Assembly: GCF_030129945.1 (NCBI RefSeq)
Contig: NZ_JARRAF010000006.1
Coordinates: 164,515-228,514, forward strand
Length of the DNA stretch: 64,000 nt
DNA from: Parachitinimonas caeni
GTDB taxonomy: Bacteria; Pseudomonadota; Gammaproteobacteria; Burkholderiales; Chitinimonadaceae
Direction: 5' to 3'
The position numbers were made by a program, and so were the translations under genes. Below the pieces are notes generated by a model. It was given only the letters and a program-made list of their open reading frames with translations, searched no databases and had not been told where the DNA came from. Of the stretch, positions 17,173 to 25,458 are shown one piece after another (position 1 is the first letter of the stretch; each line of letters begins with the position of its first letter).

Positions 17173-18072
17173 TCAGACCGCGCCAAGCTGGCGGGCGATG
17201 GCGGCTGCCAGAGCCCCTGTTCCATCCGGATGGAAGCGGAAGAACAGCTCGGGCTCGATCATTTCCAGTTCCATGATCAGCGGGCCGTCGGTGCCATTGA
17301 TCATGTCCACGCGGGCGTAGGCCGGCAAGCTGGGGCAGGCGGCGGTGGCGGCTTCGGCAAAAGTGATTTCGGCGGCCGTCGGGGTGTATTCATGGACGGT
17401 ACCACCGTGGTCATCCTGAACCCGGAAGTCGCCTGCTTTCGGCGTCTTGCGAATGGCGTGGCTGTAGCGGCCATCCAGCACAATCAACGACAGCTCGCCG
17501 GCTGCCAGCACAGCGGGCTGAAAGGGCTGCACCAGCATCGCTTCGTTGGCGACGCATTCATTGAAGATGCGCTGGTGTTCGGCTACGTTCTGCAGATTGA
17601 CCCGGTAGGTGAGGCGAGCCGCGCCAGAGACGGCAGGCTTGAAGACGATTTCGCTCCAGTTCTTCTGCTGCATCAAACTGACCAGATCGAGCGACTCGCC
17701 CGCTTCGCAGACCTCGGTCGGCACCACGCCAACCCCCTTCGCTGCCAGGTCGAGCAGGTAATGTTTATCGACATTCCAGCGCAGTAGCGGCAGATTGTTG
17801 ATCAGCTGGGTCTGGGCGCCTGCGCGGTCAAGCCAGGCAGAAAACTCGGCGTAGCGGTGAAAGTAGTCCCAGGTGGTGCGCAGCACGGCTGCACGGAACT
17901 GTGACCAGTCGATGCTCGGATCTGCCCAGTCGTACCGTGCGGCAGACAGACCATGTGCGGCCAGCGCGTCGATGACCAGCGCCTCTTCTTTGACAATATT
18001 GGCGTGGTACCAGTCGCCTTCGGCAACCGGGTCAAGGTAGGGGGAGCAGCTGAGAATGGCGATGTCAGGCAT
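17173..18072 (-). CDS. ATP-grasp domain protein
   Basis: A 299-residue protein of the ATP-grasp superfamily, similar in layout to RimK/glutathione-synthase-like ligases and to the DcsG-type group. The N-terminal pre-ATP-grasp lobe starts MPDIAILSC and contains VLRTTWDYFHRYAEFSAWL; the ATP-binding lobe has EIVFKPAVSGAARLTYRV (phosphate loop Lys), MLVQPFQPAV (hinge), and the metal-binding ending ARVDMINGTDGPLIMELEMI with ELEMIEPELFF. The substrate is unknown. ATG at 18072 is preferred; 18 bases upstream begins a 332-bp palindromic repeat that may separate the gene from its original promoter. It stands alone. Confidence 0.85.
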   Translation of the reverse strand: MPDIAILSCSPYLDPVAEGDWYHANIVKEEALVIDALAAHGLSAARYDWADPSIDWSQFRAAVLRTTWDYFHRYAEFSAWLDRAGAQTQLINNLPLLRWNVDKHYLLDLAAKGVGVVPTEVCEAGESLDLVSLMQQKNWSEIVFKPAVSGAARLTYRVNLQNVAEHQRIFNECVANEAMLVQPFQPAVLAAGELSLIVLDGRYSHAIRKTPKAGDFRVQDDHGGTVHEYTPTAAEITFAEAATAACPSLPAYARVDMINGTDGPLIMELEMIEPELFFRFHPDGTGALAAAIARQLGAV

Positions 18073-18090
18073 TGAAAATCTCTTGGTTTG

Positions 18091-18422
18091 TTTAGGTTCT
18101 GTTGACGTAAGGTTTGCAGATCGCGTTTCGCCGGAAAATGGCCTGGAGCAAGGCGCAGAGCGCACCGCATAGTCATTCTATGCAAGCGTTCTGCAACACA
18201 GGACCGGGCCATTTTCCGGCAAAACCCTGCGGGCCGGGTCGATTTTTGGGGCATGGCGTCGTCAGGGTTCGCTTATTTAGCTTGCTAAACCGCGCTTACC
18301 CTGCCGTGCGTGGTGGTTGGGGCTTTAGCCCCTTACCATCCACGGCCTACCCCTTGCGGGTATAGCCTCGCCCCAAAACTCGGCCCGGCGCGACGGTAAA
18401 CCTTACGTCAACAGAACCTAAA
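18091..18422. repeat. MITE-like element, family 1 (best copy)
   Basis: A 332-bp unit with perfect 25-bp terminal inverted repeats at 18091-18115 and 18398-18422, beginning TTTAGGTTCTGTTGACG. Inside is a second inverted pair (CCGGAAAATGGCC against GGCCATTTTCCGG). No transposase frame is present. Derived ends or halves occur at 5706, 12542, 15136, 18522, 41232, 52556 and 59827. A TA dinucleotide flanks the core on both sides (TA-GGTTC ... GAACC-TA), compatible with a mariner/IS630-type TA duplication. Confidence 0.88.
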
Positions 18423-18521
18423 GCACGCCGCCATTATGCGGCCAAAGGGCCGCCGGGTTGAGTACGGCCACGCATTCTTCGGGAGCCAAACCCTGCAGTG
18501 GTTTCACGCGGTTGCCGGCAC

Positions 18522-18569
18522 AAATCCGACAAAACGCGATCCGGAAATTAAAATGTCAACTGAACCTGG
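18522..18569. repeat. Fragment of repeat family 1
   Basis: AATCCGACAAAACGCGATCC at 18522-18541 and GTCAACTGAACCTGG at 18555-18569 match the right end of the copy at 15136-15366 (ATCCGACGAAACGCGATCCGG and its GTCAAC end). It is a short decayed remnant just downstream of the intact element. Confidence 0.6.
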
Positions 18570-18668
18570 CCAGCAATTGCTGGGAATGGCTCGTTATGGT
18601 CGGGTGAATGTTGTTGAAATGCGGTTCTTATTGCTTGTCTCGATTACTTGATGGATGGAGGATTCACC

Positions 18669-19082
18669 GTGCAAATCACCGTAGAAACACTGGTTGCCGC
18701 GCCGCTGTCGCAGGTGTGGCGGGCGTATACCAGCCCGGAGGACATCCTGCAGTGGAATGCTGCCTCGGATGACTGGCACACGACGAAAGCGCATGTTGAT
18801 TTGCGCGTCGGTGGGACGTTTTCGTCGCATATGGCCGCCAAGGATGGCAGCATGGGCTTCGACTTTGCCGGCACCTATACCCAGATCGTCGAGCATGCCT
18901 TGATCGAGTACACGTTTGGCGGCCGTATGGCAAAGGTGGTGTTTGCCCAGACGGCGGAGGGCGTGCGGGTAACCGTGACTTTCGACGGCGAGCTCACGCA
19001 CTCACCCGAGCAGCAACAACAGGGTTGGCAGGCCATCCTTGATCGATTTGCCCGTCATGTTGCATCGTCACTAAAAGCTTGA
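18669..19082 (+). CDS. SRPBCC (AHSA1-like) family protein
   Basis: A 137-residue START-like fold protein. MQITVETLVAAPLSQVWRAY is the canonical beginning of the AHSA1/CalC group, followed by TSPEDILQWNAASDDW, RVGGTFSSHM and the C-terminal helix GWQAILDRFARHV. These are hydrophobic-pocket proteins of generally unknown ligand. GTG at 18669 is chosen because GGAGG lies at 18657-18661 and the protein then starts exactly at the family start; an ATG six codons upstream is less likely. It is convergent with an ArsR-type regulator, and such pairs are frequent. Confidence 0.85.
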   Translation: MQITVETLVAAPLSQVWRAYTSPEDILQWNAASDDWHTTKAHVDLRVGGTFSSHMAAKDGSMGFDFAGTYTQIVEHALIEYTFGGRMAKVVFAQTAEGVRVTVTFDGELTHSPEQQQQGWQAILDRFARHVASSLKA

Positions 19083-19110
19083 GTTTCAGGCGCCCGCTGT
19101 GCTGGCGGGC

Positions 19111-19464
19111 TCAGGCGCCAGGGTCGTCGGCTGCCGGGTTGGTTGAGCGCTGATCCTGCTGCTCGCGGCCCTCACGCTTGAGGGGGGCTGCAACCGGGCA
19201 GATACTGCTGGCGAAGCCATGCAAGGTGTTGACGAGGTTATTGGGCACCAGCCTGTACCAGACATACTGGCCGCGCTTGCTGCTTTCAATCAAACCGGCG
19301 GTTTCAAGAATCCGCAGATGCTTGGAAAGTGCCGGCTTCGACATTTCAAAGCGCGAGGCGATTTCGCCAGCGGTAAGTTCGGCTTCCGAAAGGTAAGCCA
19401 GAATCTTGCGGCGCGGTGTGGAGGCAAGGGCTTCGAAGACCCGATCTACAGAGACATTGAGCAT
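19111..19464 (-). CDS. ArsR-type winged-helix transcriptional regulator
   Basis: A 117-residue regulator. STPRRKILAYLSEAELTAGE leads into the winged helix with recognition helix FEMSKPALSKHLRILETAGL and wing IESSKRGQYVWYRL. The metal-binding ELCVCDL motif of true ArsR/SmtB sensors is absent, so it belongs to the non-metal branch usually found beside SRPBCC genes. The C-terminus is charged and disordered. It converges on the SRPBCC gene, separated by 28 bases, and may regulate it. Confidence 0.88.
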   Translation of the reverse strand: MLNVSVDRVFEALASTPRRKILAYLSEAELTAGEIASRFEMSKPALSKHLRILETAGLIESSKRGQYVWYRLVPNNLVNTLHGFASSICPVAAPLKREGREQQDQRSTNPAADDPGA

Positions 19465-19708
19465 TTAACGGCGTGACGATGGATGTTGCGGGTCAGGCAC
19501 TGTGGCGCTGTGCTACCGATTGGAAATTTCTGGCCGGAAACTGCGGGCCGGGATTTCTGGCCGGACAGTGGGGCCAACAAAGCCTGAAGGAATCTGCCCA
19601 ATGCTCTCACCGTGATCGACGATAGGCAACCGGAACCTGACGGCCGCCAATGCCCGGAATATCAAACACCAGGGCGCCAACCTCACTGACAGGAATCACC
19701 CCGACACC

Positions 19709-20383
19709 ATGTCCCAACAGCCCGTCTTGCAGATGCAGCAGGTTATCAAGAGCTATCACGGAGCGCGCTCGCAACAGGTTTTACGCGGTCTGGACCTGGC
19801 CGTGGCGCCAGGCGAGTACGTTGCCGTGATCGGTGAATCCGGCGTCGGCAAGTCTACGCTGCTGAATCTGCTGGCCGGGCTGGACCAGCCCGATAGCGGC
19901 GAGGTGAGGGTGAAAGGCCAGCTGCTGTCGGCACTGAATGACAACGAGGCCACCTTATTGCGGCGCCGGCATATCGGCTTTGTGTTTCAGGCATTTCATG
20001 TGCTGCCCCAGCTGTCGGTCTGGCAGAACGTGCGCCTGCCGCTGGCGCTCAATGGCCTGCCGGATGACGGCATCGACGCGATGCTGGTGGCAGTCGGCCT
20101 GGCAGAGAAAGCACAGCGCAAGCCGCGTGAGCTGTCGGGTGGCGAAATGCAACGGGTGTCGATCGCCCGTGCGCTCATCCATCAGCCCGACCTGCTGTTG
20201 GCGGACGAGCCGACGGGCAATCTCGACCCGGAAACGGCCAGGACCATTCTTGATCTGTTGAAGTCCCGCCTGCGGGCGACCGGTGCAGCGGGCATTCTGG
20301 TGACCCACTCGATGCTGGCGGCGGCAACGGCCGACCGGGTATTGAAGCTCACACCCGATGGCCTGATTGCGGTGGCGCCATGA
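19709..20383 (+). CDS. AttE/LolD-like ABC transporter ATP-binding protein
   Basis: A 224-residue ATPase of the MacB/LolD type. Walker A is GESGVGKST, the Q-loop VFQAFHVLPQLSVWQNV, the signature ELSGGEMQRVSIARAL, Walker B LLLADEPTGNLD and the H-loop LVTHS. The following permease overlaps by four bases (ATGA), and a lipocalin-like CrtC/AttH protein closes the unit, so this is the ATPase of an AttEFGH-type system. MacB-type ATPases drive mechanotransmission of substrates at the periplasmic side; the substrate here is not known. Confidence 0.92.
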   Translation: MSQQPVLQMQQVIKSYHGARSQQVLRGLDLAVAPGEYVAVIGESGVGKSTLLNLLAGLDQPDSGEVRVKGQLLSALNDNEATLLRRRHIGFVFQAFHVLPQLSVWQNVRLPLALNGLPDDGIDAMLVAVGLAEKAQRKPRELSGGEMQRVSIARALIHQPDLLLADEPTGNLDPETARTILDLLKSRLRATGAAGILVTHSMLAAATADRVLKLTPDGLIAVAP

Positions 20384-22923
20384 GTGTTCCCCCTCTGAGC
20401 CGGGGGCTGCTGCCACAGCTGGCATGGGCAGCACTGCGGGCACAACCCGGCCGCAGCTTGTCCTGCCTGCTGGCGATTCTGATCGGCGTAGCGCTCGGCT
20501 ACGCCATTCATCTCATCAACCATTCGGCAGTCAGTGAGTTCAGTCGCGCCACCAGCGCCATCAGCGGCGCGGCAGATCTCAGCTTGCGTGGCAAATTGCC
20601 TGACGCCCTGTATGCCGGGCTGGCGCGCGATCCGGCGGTGGCAGTGGCCAGCCCGATGCTGGAAGTCATGGCCAGCCTGCCTGGGCAGCGCCAACCTTTG
20701 CATCTGCTGGGGGTGGATGCGCTGAAAGCCGGCCAGGTGTCGCCACGCCTGATCGGGCAGCCCGAGGCCGTTGTCGAGACGGGTACGCAACCTTCCGGAC
20801 TGGCTTTGCTTGAGCAGGACGCGATTTTTCTGTCTCCCGCAGCCCGCCAATGGCTGGGTGTGAAGGTGGGGGACTTCATGACTGTGCAGATCGGCCTGCA
20901 GGATGTGCGCTGGCGGGTTGCGGGGCATCTGCCAGCGGCTGGTGCTGGCCAGCGCCTGGGCGTCATCGACATCGCGGCGGCACAATGGCGGCTGCATCGG
21001 CCTGGGGAGCTCAGTCGCATCGACATCAAGCTGAAAGCGGGGGCGGAGGCGCGGGCGCTGCAGCAACGCTGGCAGGCCAGAATACCGGCAGGCGCACGCT
21101 TTGAAACTCCCGAGCTGGCCGAGCAACGTAGCGCCGATATGTCGCGGGCCTATCGTGTGAATTTGACGGTGCTGGGCCTTGTGGCCTTGTTTACTGGCAG
21201 TTTTCTGGTGTTCTCGACCCAGATCCTCAGTCTGCTGCGCCGGCGTAGCCAGCTGGCCTTGTTGCGCGTGCTGGGATTACGCCGCGACGAGCTGGTCAGG
21301 CTGGTGCTGCTTGAAGCTATCCTGCTTGGTGGTCTGGGCTCGGCGCTGGGGATTGCGGCGGGGCTGGGGCTGGCCAGTGTCGCATTGCAGCTCATGGGCG
21401 GGGATCTTGGCGGGGGCTTCTTCAACGGTGTCAGCCCCAGCTTGCAGGTCGAGCCCGTTGCCATGCTGGGGTTTTTTGGATTGGGATTGCTGGCCACGCT
21501 GGCGGGGAGTCTGTTTCCGACTCTGGAAGCTGCCAAAGCAAGACCTGCCCGTGCGCTCAAGGCGGGCGATGAAGAAAGTGTGCTCGAAAAGGCCCGCAGA
21601 TTCTGGCCAGGGGTAATCCTGTTCGGATTGGCGGCCCTGCTGTTGCAATGCGGCCCGATCGGCGAATTGCCCATTCCCGGTTACGCCGCCATTGCCTGCG
21701 TGCTGGTAGGCGCCCTGTGGCTGATGCCCTGGCTGGCCGGGCAGCTGCTGGGGCTGATTCCCCAAAGCTGGCGCCAAAGCCCGATTGCCGGCCTTGCTTT
21801 GACCCAGCTGAAGGAAGCACCCGGTTACGCGGGCGTCGGGCTGGCCGGGATACTCAGCAGCTTCAGCCTGATGGTGGCGATGGCGATCATGGTGGCGAGT
21901 TTTCGCGTATCGGTTATCGACTGGCTCGACCATCTTCTGCCGGCTGATTTGTATCTACGTACCGCCAGCAATGGCGAGACGGCTTTCCTGTCGGCGGCTG
22001 ATCAAGCACTGATCCGTGCGACACCGGGGCTGACGCGCGTCGAGTTCTCGCGTTTGCAGTGGATCAGCCTGGATGCGCAACGCCCTGCCGTGGCGCTGGT
22101 TGCCCGTTCCTTCGACGTTACAGCGGCAGACAGGCATCTGCCACTGGTTGATGCCATTACGCCCCTGTCATCCGGGGCAACACCGGTCTGGGTCAGTGAG
22201 GCGATTGTCGATCTTTACGGCATCCGCCCTGGCCAGACCCTGGCATTGCCGCTGGCAGGACGCCAGGTGCCAGTCACCGTTGCAGGGGTCTGGCGCGACT
22301 ATGTGCGGCAGCAAGGGTCGGTGGTACTGACCCTCAAGGATTACCAACGGCTGACCGGTGATCTGAATGCCAACGATGCGGCTTTGTGGCCAGCGCCAAG
22401 CGTGAGCGCGACGATGCTGGAAGCCGCTTTGCGGCGGCAGCTGCCACGGGGTGATCGCCTGGAATTTGCCGAGCGCGGCACCATCCGCCAGATCAGCCTG
22501 ACAATATTCGACCGCAGCTTCGCCGTGACCTATCTGCTTGAAGCGGTGGCGGTGCTGGTGGGCTTGCTGGGAATCGGCGTCAGTTTTGGCGGGCAGGCGC
22601 TGGCGCGGCTGCGCGAATTCGGCATGCTGCGACATATTGGCTATCGGCAGCGCGACATCGACCAGCTGCTGGCATTAGAAGGCGCCTTGCTGGCGAGCCT
22701 GGGGGTTGTTGCGGGTTTGGTGTTGGGATGGTTGATCAGCCAGATTCTGATCCGGGTTATCAATCCGCAGTCATTCCACTGGAGCATGCAGACCAGCATT
22801 CCGTGGACCATGCTGCTGACCATTTCGGCAGTGCTGGTGGGCCTGTCGGCGCTGACTGCCGTGTGGGCAGGCCGGCGGGCGCTTGCCGTCGGTGCGATCC
22901 GCGCCGTAAAGGAGGACTGGTAA
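20380..22923 (+). CDS. Fused AttF/AttG-like FtsX-family permease
   Basis: An 847-residue permease with two FtsX domains. It starts with a transmembrane helix (LSCLLAILIGVALGYAIHLI), a periplasmic MacB-like domain, a three-helix FtsX bundle at about 270-395, further helices and a second periplasmic domain (about 420-700), and a last three-helix bundle (700-847). Conserved coupling motifs FGMLRHIGYRQRDIDQLLAL and LALLRVLGLRRDELVRLVLL precede the bundles. One chain therefore supplies both halves that AttF and AttG would provide. It overlaps the upstream ATPase by four bases and the downstream gene by one (TAATG). Confidence 0.9.
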   Translation: MSVPPLSRGLLPQLAWAALRAQPGRSLSCLLAILIGVALGYAIHLINHSAVSEFSRATSAISGAADLSLRGKLPDALYAGLARDPAVAVASPMLEVMASLPGQRQPLHLLGVDALKAGQVSPRLIGQPEAVVETGTQPSGLALLEQDAIFLSPAARQWLGVKVGDFMTVQIGLQDVRWRVAGHLPAAGAGQRLGVIDIAAAQWRLHRPGELSRIDIKLKAGAEARALQQRWQARIPAGARFETPELAEQRSADMSRAYRVNLTVLGLVALFTGSFLVFSTQILSLLRRRSQLALLRVLGLRRDELVRLVLLEAILLGGLGSALGIAAGLGLASVALQLMGGDLGGGFFNGVSPSLQVEPVAMLGFFGLGLLATLAGSLFPTLEAAKARPARALKAGDEESVLEKARRFWPGVILFGLAALLLQCGPIGELPIPGYAAIACVLVGALWLMPWLAGQLLGLIPQSWRQSPIAGLALTQLKEAPGYAGVGLAGILSSFSLMVAMAIMVASFRVSVIDWLDHLLPADLYLRTASNGETAFLSAADQALIRATPGLTRVEFSRLQWISLDAQRPAVALVARSFDVTAADRHLPLVDAITPLSSGATPVWVSEAIVDLYGIRPGQTLALPLAGRQVPVTVAGVWRDYVRQQGSVVLTLKDYQRLTGDLNANDAALWPAPSVSATMLEAALRRQLPRGDRLEFAERGTIRQISLTIFDRSFAVTYLLEAVAVLVGLLGIGVSFGGQALARLREFGMLRHIGYRQRDIDQLLALEGALLASLGVVAGLVLGWLISQILIRVINPQSFHWSMQTSIPWTMLLTISAVLVGLSALTAVWAGRRALAVGAIRAVKEDW

Positions 22924-24002
22924 TGCGAGTGTGGCTAGGGTTGATCGTGCTGGGAGTCTTCGGGTTGACCAAGGCTGTCGCCGCAGAGTTTGCGCCCGTG
23001 GTGCCGGGGGTGGCTTTGCAGTTTCCGCGTGACTTTGGCGCGCACCCGGCTTTCAAAACCGAATGGTGGTATCTGACCGGCTGGCTCAAACTGCCAGACG
23101 GCAAGCCGGCCGGTTTTCAAGTGACTTTCTTTCGCTCGGCGACCGGTCTGGCCGGCGACAACCCCAGTGCCTTTGCGCCACGCCAGCTGATATTCGGCCA
23201 CGCGGCCTTGAGCGATGGCCGAAGTGGCCGGTTTCTACACGAGCAGAAAATAGCCCGTGCCGGCCTTGGGCTGGCCGAGGCGGCAGAGGGAAATACCCAG
23301 GTCAGCATCGACGACTGGCAGCTGTTTCGCCAACCGGATGGCCGTTACCAGACGCGCATCGTTAGCCCTTCATTTGAATACCAGTTCACCTTGGCGCCCA
23401 GCCAGCCCCTTTTGCTGCAAGGCGAAGCGGGTTTCAGCCGCAAGGGGCGTGCCCCAGGGCAGGCCAGCTATTACTACAGCGAACCCCATCTCAAACTCAG
23501 TGGCCAGTTGCGTTATCAGGGCAAGACCGAAACCGTCACCGGGGAAGCCTGGCTTGACCATGAATGGTCGAGCGAAGTGCTGGCCGGCGGCACGGTCGGC
23601 TGGGACTGGGCAGGCATCAATCTTGACGATGGCGGCGCCTTGACGCTTTTCCGACTGCGGGATGCTGCCGGCGCCACACGCTGGGCCGGTGGAAGCCGGC
23701 GCTGGCCGGATGGGCGTAGCGTGGCGCTGGCGCCCGAGGCCATCCGCCTGACCCCCCAGCAAAGCTGGACCTCCTCTCGCACCGGAACGCCCTATCCGGT
23801 ATCGATGGCGCTGGAAGTCAGCAGCCCCAGCCCGGAACGCTGGCTATTGCAACCCTTGCTGCAGGATCAGGAATTCGACGCCCGCCCCACAACCGGCGCC
23901 CTCTACTGGGAAGGCGCCGTGCGCGCCATACAGCAGGGCAAAGAAGTAGGGCGCGGTTATCTGGAGCTGACCGGCTATGGTAAGCAGGCGTTGAAAATGT
24001 GA
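22923..24002 (+). CDS. AttH/CrtC-like lipocalin-fold secreted protein
   Basis: A 359-residue protein with signal peptide MRVWLGLIVLGVFGLTKAVA. The mature part is a tandem lipocalin-like fold of the CrtC/AttH family: FKTEWWYLTGWLKLPDGKPA, VTFFRSATG, and the second-domain segments VTGEAWLDHEWSS and GWDWAGINLDDGGALTLFRL. The family includes carotenoid 1,2-hydratases and AttH of the AttEFGH ABC system; its place after the ATPase and FtsX permease makes the latter the better reading, a periplasmic carrier for a hydrophobic ligand. The ATG overlaps the permease stop. Confidence 0.88.
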   Translation: MRVWLGLIVLGVFGLTKAVAAEFAPVVPGVALQFPRDFGAHPAFKTEWWYLTGWLKLPDGKPAGFQVTFFRSATGLAGDNPSAFAPRQLIFGHAALSDGRSGRFLHEQKIARAGLGLAEAAEGNTQVSIDDWQLFRQPDGRYQTRIVSPSFEYQFTLAPSQPLLLQGEAGFSRKGRAPGQASYYYSEPHLKLSGQLRYQGKTETVTGEAWLDHEWSSEVLAGGTVGWDWAGINLDDGGALTLFRLRDAAGATRWAGGSRRWPDGRSVALAPEAIRLTPQQSWTSSRTGTPYPVSMALEVSSPSPERWLLQPLLQDQEFDARPTTGALYWEGAVRAIQQGKEVGRGYLELTGYGKQALKM

Positions 24003-24079
24003 TTACGAATGTCGAGGCCGGCAAGCGACAGCCTGAACGACAAATCCATAGCCCCTAGCCCACAACCCGAGCCAACACC

Positions 24080-24547
24080 ATGTTTTTCCATGAATCAGTG
24101 CCAAGTAAGGTGGAGCGTTACCTGGCAGCGCATGCTTATGCTGAACCGCTGATCACAGAACACGGCGAGCGCTACGCGCGGTGGCTTGATCTACAAGCCG
24201 ACGCGGTACTGTACCTGCTTGCCAAAGAAAGCTTTGCTCATGGCATTGCCTTCTACGAACTGTTGCTGTGTGTCGGGTCATACCGACTGCATTGCCATAC
24301 CAGCGGCCACGCGGGGCCGGGGGCCTCGGCTTGGCAATTGCATCGCGTCATCACTACCGAGCCGGTGCCTGATCAGGAAAAAGATAGGCTGACCAAGCTG
24401 CTTCAGAACGCCGCCCGTGCCTACATGACCTGGTATGACGAGCAGTTCTGGGGCTGTAAGGGTTGGGACAGTCAGCTGATCGTGAACAGCCAACACGCCA
24501 TCTGGACGTTTGAAGCCTGCCAGGGTCAAGCCAAAGGTCTTCCTTGA
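24080..24547 (+). CDS. Uncharacterised protein, 155 residues
   Basis: Not recognised. Predicted soluble, with no signal peptide; rich in Tyr, Trp, His and Cys (ELLLCVGSYRLHCHTSGHAG; WYDEQFWGCKGWD). The HCHTSGH cluster and two further Cys could bind metal, but no known motif fits. It begins 78 bases after the Att operon and may be carried on that transcript. Composition resembles the GC-rich neighbours and not the AT-rich island that follows. Confidence 0.6.
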   Translation: MFFHESVPSKVERYLAAHAYAEPLITEHGERYARWLDLQADAVLYLLAKESFAHGIAFYELLLCVGSYRLHCHTSGHAGPGASAWQLHRVITTEPVPDQEKDRLTKLLQNAARAYMTWYDEQFWGCKGWDSQLIVNSQHAIWTFEACQGQAKGLP

Positions 24548-25146
24548 CCATCCAGCACCGACCTCTCCAACAAGCCATACCCGCTGCAATCTGATGCGAA
24601 GCGGAGAGAACGGGTGCGGGTGACTTTACACCACACACTGCAGGCGAGAGTCTGATACCACCCTTTCACGTAAGGGCTTGGTGCCCTGAGTCCAGCGAAC
24701 TGTCTTCACTCACCTTGGTCGCCTGCAAGGGTCACCGAATAGTGGGTTTCTGCGTGATGCACTTGCATAACGATCAATCAACCTCTCGCAAGTCCTTCAC
24801 CTTCCGTCTTCTGCCTGCCAGAACTTCAATCAAATCTGCCGTCAAGAGGCTTTGGGTGTGACCGAAACGAGGTGGATTGATGGGCAATCTGCCTGTTTGG
24901 TCATGAGTGATCTAATCCGTATGGGTGACTTTTTGTTGCGAGATAGAAAACTCAAATGACATTTTCCTTTTAGATTCGCCTAAATTCAAGTGAAGGGAAA
25001 ATAAATATAATGATCATTATAAAAATAAATATTGCCCGTTTGTATCGGTTAATTAAAAATTGATTGCGATTGTGTGACAGTGCTTGTTAATATTTACATG
25101 CCAGCTCAGTTTGGCTGGAAATAAACCACTTTATTTGGAGACTAAA
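24548..25146. promoter_or_regulatory. AT-rich leader region of the peptide gene cluster
   Basis: About 600 bases without a supported gene. Base composition changes sharply from about 24900 to AT-rich. A perfect 16-bp palindrome, TATAATGATCATTATA, lies at 25006-25021 and is a candidate operator. A possible sigma-70 promoter is TTGCGA at 25064-25069 with TAATAT at 25088-25093, which would give a leader of roughly 45 bases before the precursor start. A 17-codon ATG frame at 25010 has no good ribosome site. Confidence 0.4.
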
Positions 25147-25287
25147 ATGCAAAAAGTTGAAAACAAAGAGCTGGATCTGCGCAACCTGGAAATCGTTACT
25201 GAAGTAACTGAAAAAGCTGCCGGTAATGACACAGAAGAAAGCTTCGAGATCTGGACAATTACTGCTGGATCAAGCATCCACAACTAA
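25147..25287 (+). CDS. Candidate RiPP precursor peptide (46 residues)
   Basis: A short gene with GGAG at 25136-25139 well placed before the ATG at 25147. The N-terminal half is charged and helical (MQKVENKELDLRNLEIVTEV), like a RiPP leader; the C-terminal part is hydroxyl-rich and ends ESFEIWTITAGSSIHN. There is no Cys, so thioether or disulfide chemistry is excluded. Ser and Thr (T29, S32, T37, T39, S42, S43) are possible targets of the kinase encoded downstream, and the terminal His45-Asn46 of the JmjC oxygenase; both are inferences. No Gly-Gly site is present; Ala-Gly at 25-26 or 40-41 is the nearest match to a C39 cleavage site. A hairpin at 25331 separates it from the export genes. The family was not recognised. 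Confidence 0.75.
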   Translation: MQKVENKELDLRNLEIVTEVTEKAAGNDTEESFEIWTITAGSSIHN

Positions 25288-25330
25288 GTGAGCTTTCTGT
25301 CCAGTTGGTTTGATTAATTGGATGGATAAG

Positions 25331-25365
25331 AGTTCCCGGTCAATTTCTTGGATTGACCGGGAGCT
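25331..25365 (+). terminator. Hairpin between precursor and export genes (partial terminator?)
   Basis: A 14-bp stem (25331-25344 with 25352-25365, one G:T pair) with a 7-base loop, centred on CCCGGTCAAT/ATTGACCGGG. Only a weak U-rich stretch follows, so read-through is likely. Such hairpins behind bacteriocin precursor genes set a high ratio of precursor to machinery; that role here is inferred. Confidence 0.6.
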
Positions 25366-25458
25366 GACTTCTATGAAGTGTTTGCATGCTTTATTTTAAT
25401 AAATAATCCTATGTTTTATAGATTAAGAACTCTCTGTGTCTGTATGGAATAAAGTGTC

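Noticed and set aside
18091..18422. Structured RNA gene instead of a mobile repeat
   Set aside because: Related ends and halves at many other places with varied interiors fit a MITE family better than a single RNA gene.
25010..25063. 17-codon ATG frame before the precursor
   Set aside because: No suitable ribosome-binding site; it overlaps the palindrome and the AT-rich promoter region.
25084..25146. Longer precursor starting at TTG 25084
   Set aside because: The ATG at 25147 has a good GGAG; the added 21 residues lie in the likely promoter/leader region.
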